Shown one piece after another: positions 6,354 to 6,508 of a DNA stretch of 6,508 bases. The first letter of the stretch is position 1. Each line of letters starts with the position of its first letter. Made by a program: the position numbers and the translations under genes. Source of the stretch: Chloroflexota bacterium. Its GTDB lineage: Bacteria > Chloroflexota > Dehalococcoidia > Dehalococcoidales > UBA2162. The stretch lies in assembly GCA_016202555.1 (NCBI GenBank), contig JACQOL010000145.1:1-6508 (forward strand), given 5' to 3'. The notes beneath the pieces are model-generated. The model was given only the letters and a program-made list of their open reading frames with translations, had not been told where the DNA came from and made no database searches.

Positions 6354-6508
6354 CGGCTACCTCCACCTTAACCAAATGCCTCACCTTATTAATCATACCT
6401 CTCATTGAGGCTGAATCATTATGGGTAACACTCTGATTTAACCGATGGAAACCCAGAGCCTTCAAGGTTTCCTTCTGGTCTTGATTATAGCCAATACCAC
6501 TCTTCACC
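6340..6508 (-). CDS. rpmD: 50S ribosomal protein L30, 5' end outside window (partial)
   Basis: This is the C-terminal 55 codons of L30, a small 23S rRNA-binding protein of about 60 residues, read from position 6507. It contains [20 protein letters not shown], aligning with the usual VRSPIGRPEKQRATLRALGL, then [22 protein letters not shown] and HLVKVE near the end. These are the family's rRNA-contacting motifs. By alignment roughly five to nine N-terminal residues lie beyond the window. The TGA stop at 6340-6342 lies inside rplO, giving a 14-base overlap. It is immediately upstream of rplO, the standard spc order. The GTG at 6505-6507 is an internal valine, not a start. Confidence 0.93.
   Translation of the reverse strand, partial: VKSGIGYNQDQKETLKALGFHRLNQSVTHNDSASMRGMINKVRHLVKVEVADETK

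Noticed and set aside
1..6508. A mobile element, CRISPR array, defence system or other accessory cargo
   Set aside because: The whole window is a continuous canonical ribosomal-protein operon with no inserted gene, no direct repeats at regular spacing and no terminal inverted repeats that I could see.

Overview
The window is one intact, tightly packed stretch of a bacterial ribosomal-protein superoperon (distal spc operon running into the alpha operon). Every gene is on the minus strand, so transcription runs from high to low coordinates. The order is rpmD (L30, 5' end cut off by the window), rplO (L15), secY, adk, map, infA (IF-1), rpmJ (L36), rpsM (S13), rpsK (S11), rpsD (S4), rpoA (RNA polymerase alpha), rplQ (L17, 3' end cut off). 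No frameshift, pseudogene, mobile element, CRISPR array, tRNA or rRNA is visible. The only gene-free gap longer than about 35 bases is the 100-base spacer between secY and adk.

The organism is a bacterium with roughly balanced base composition. The gene order with adk, map, infA and rpmJ between secY and rpsM is common in Gram-positives and Chloroflexota. The sequences are compatible with Chloroflexota, perhaps a Dehalococcoidia relative, but that is an impression from order and protein style and not a demonstrated placement. All three proteins that can carry structural zinc (Adk lid, L36, S4) keep complete zinc ligand sets.

The genes work together in making the cell's expression and export machinery. 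L30, L15, L36 and L17 belong to the large subunit; S13, S11 and S4 to the small subunit; IF-1 acts in initiation; alpha nucleates RNA polymerase assembly; SecY is the protein-export channel; Map removes initiator methionine from new chains; Adk balances adenine nucleotides. Junctions are short or overlapping: rpmD/rplO overlap 14 bases, rplO/secY 20, adk/map 4 (ATGA), rpoA/rplQ 1-base gap. At three junctions the next Shine-Dalgarno sequence is built on the upstream TAA stop codon. adk starts with GTG and rpoA with TTG, each with a good Shine-Dalgarno sequence.

I found no hidden new system here. The points worth a second look are modest: an L17 N-terminus that departs from the usual conserved signature, the TTG start of rpoA, the overlap architecture, and the lone spacer before adk.
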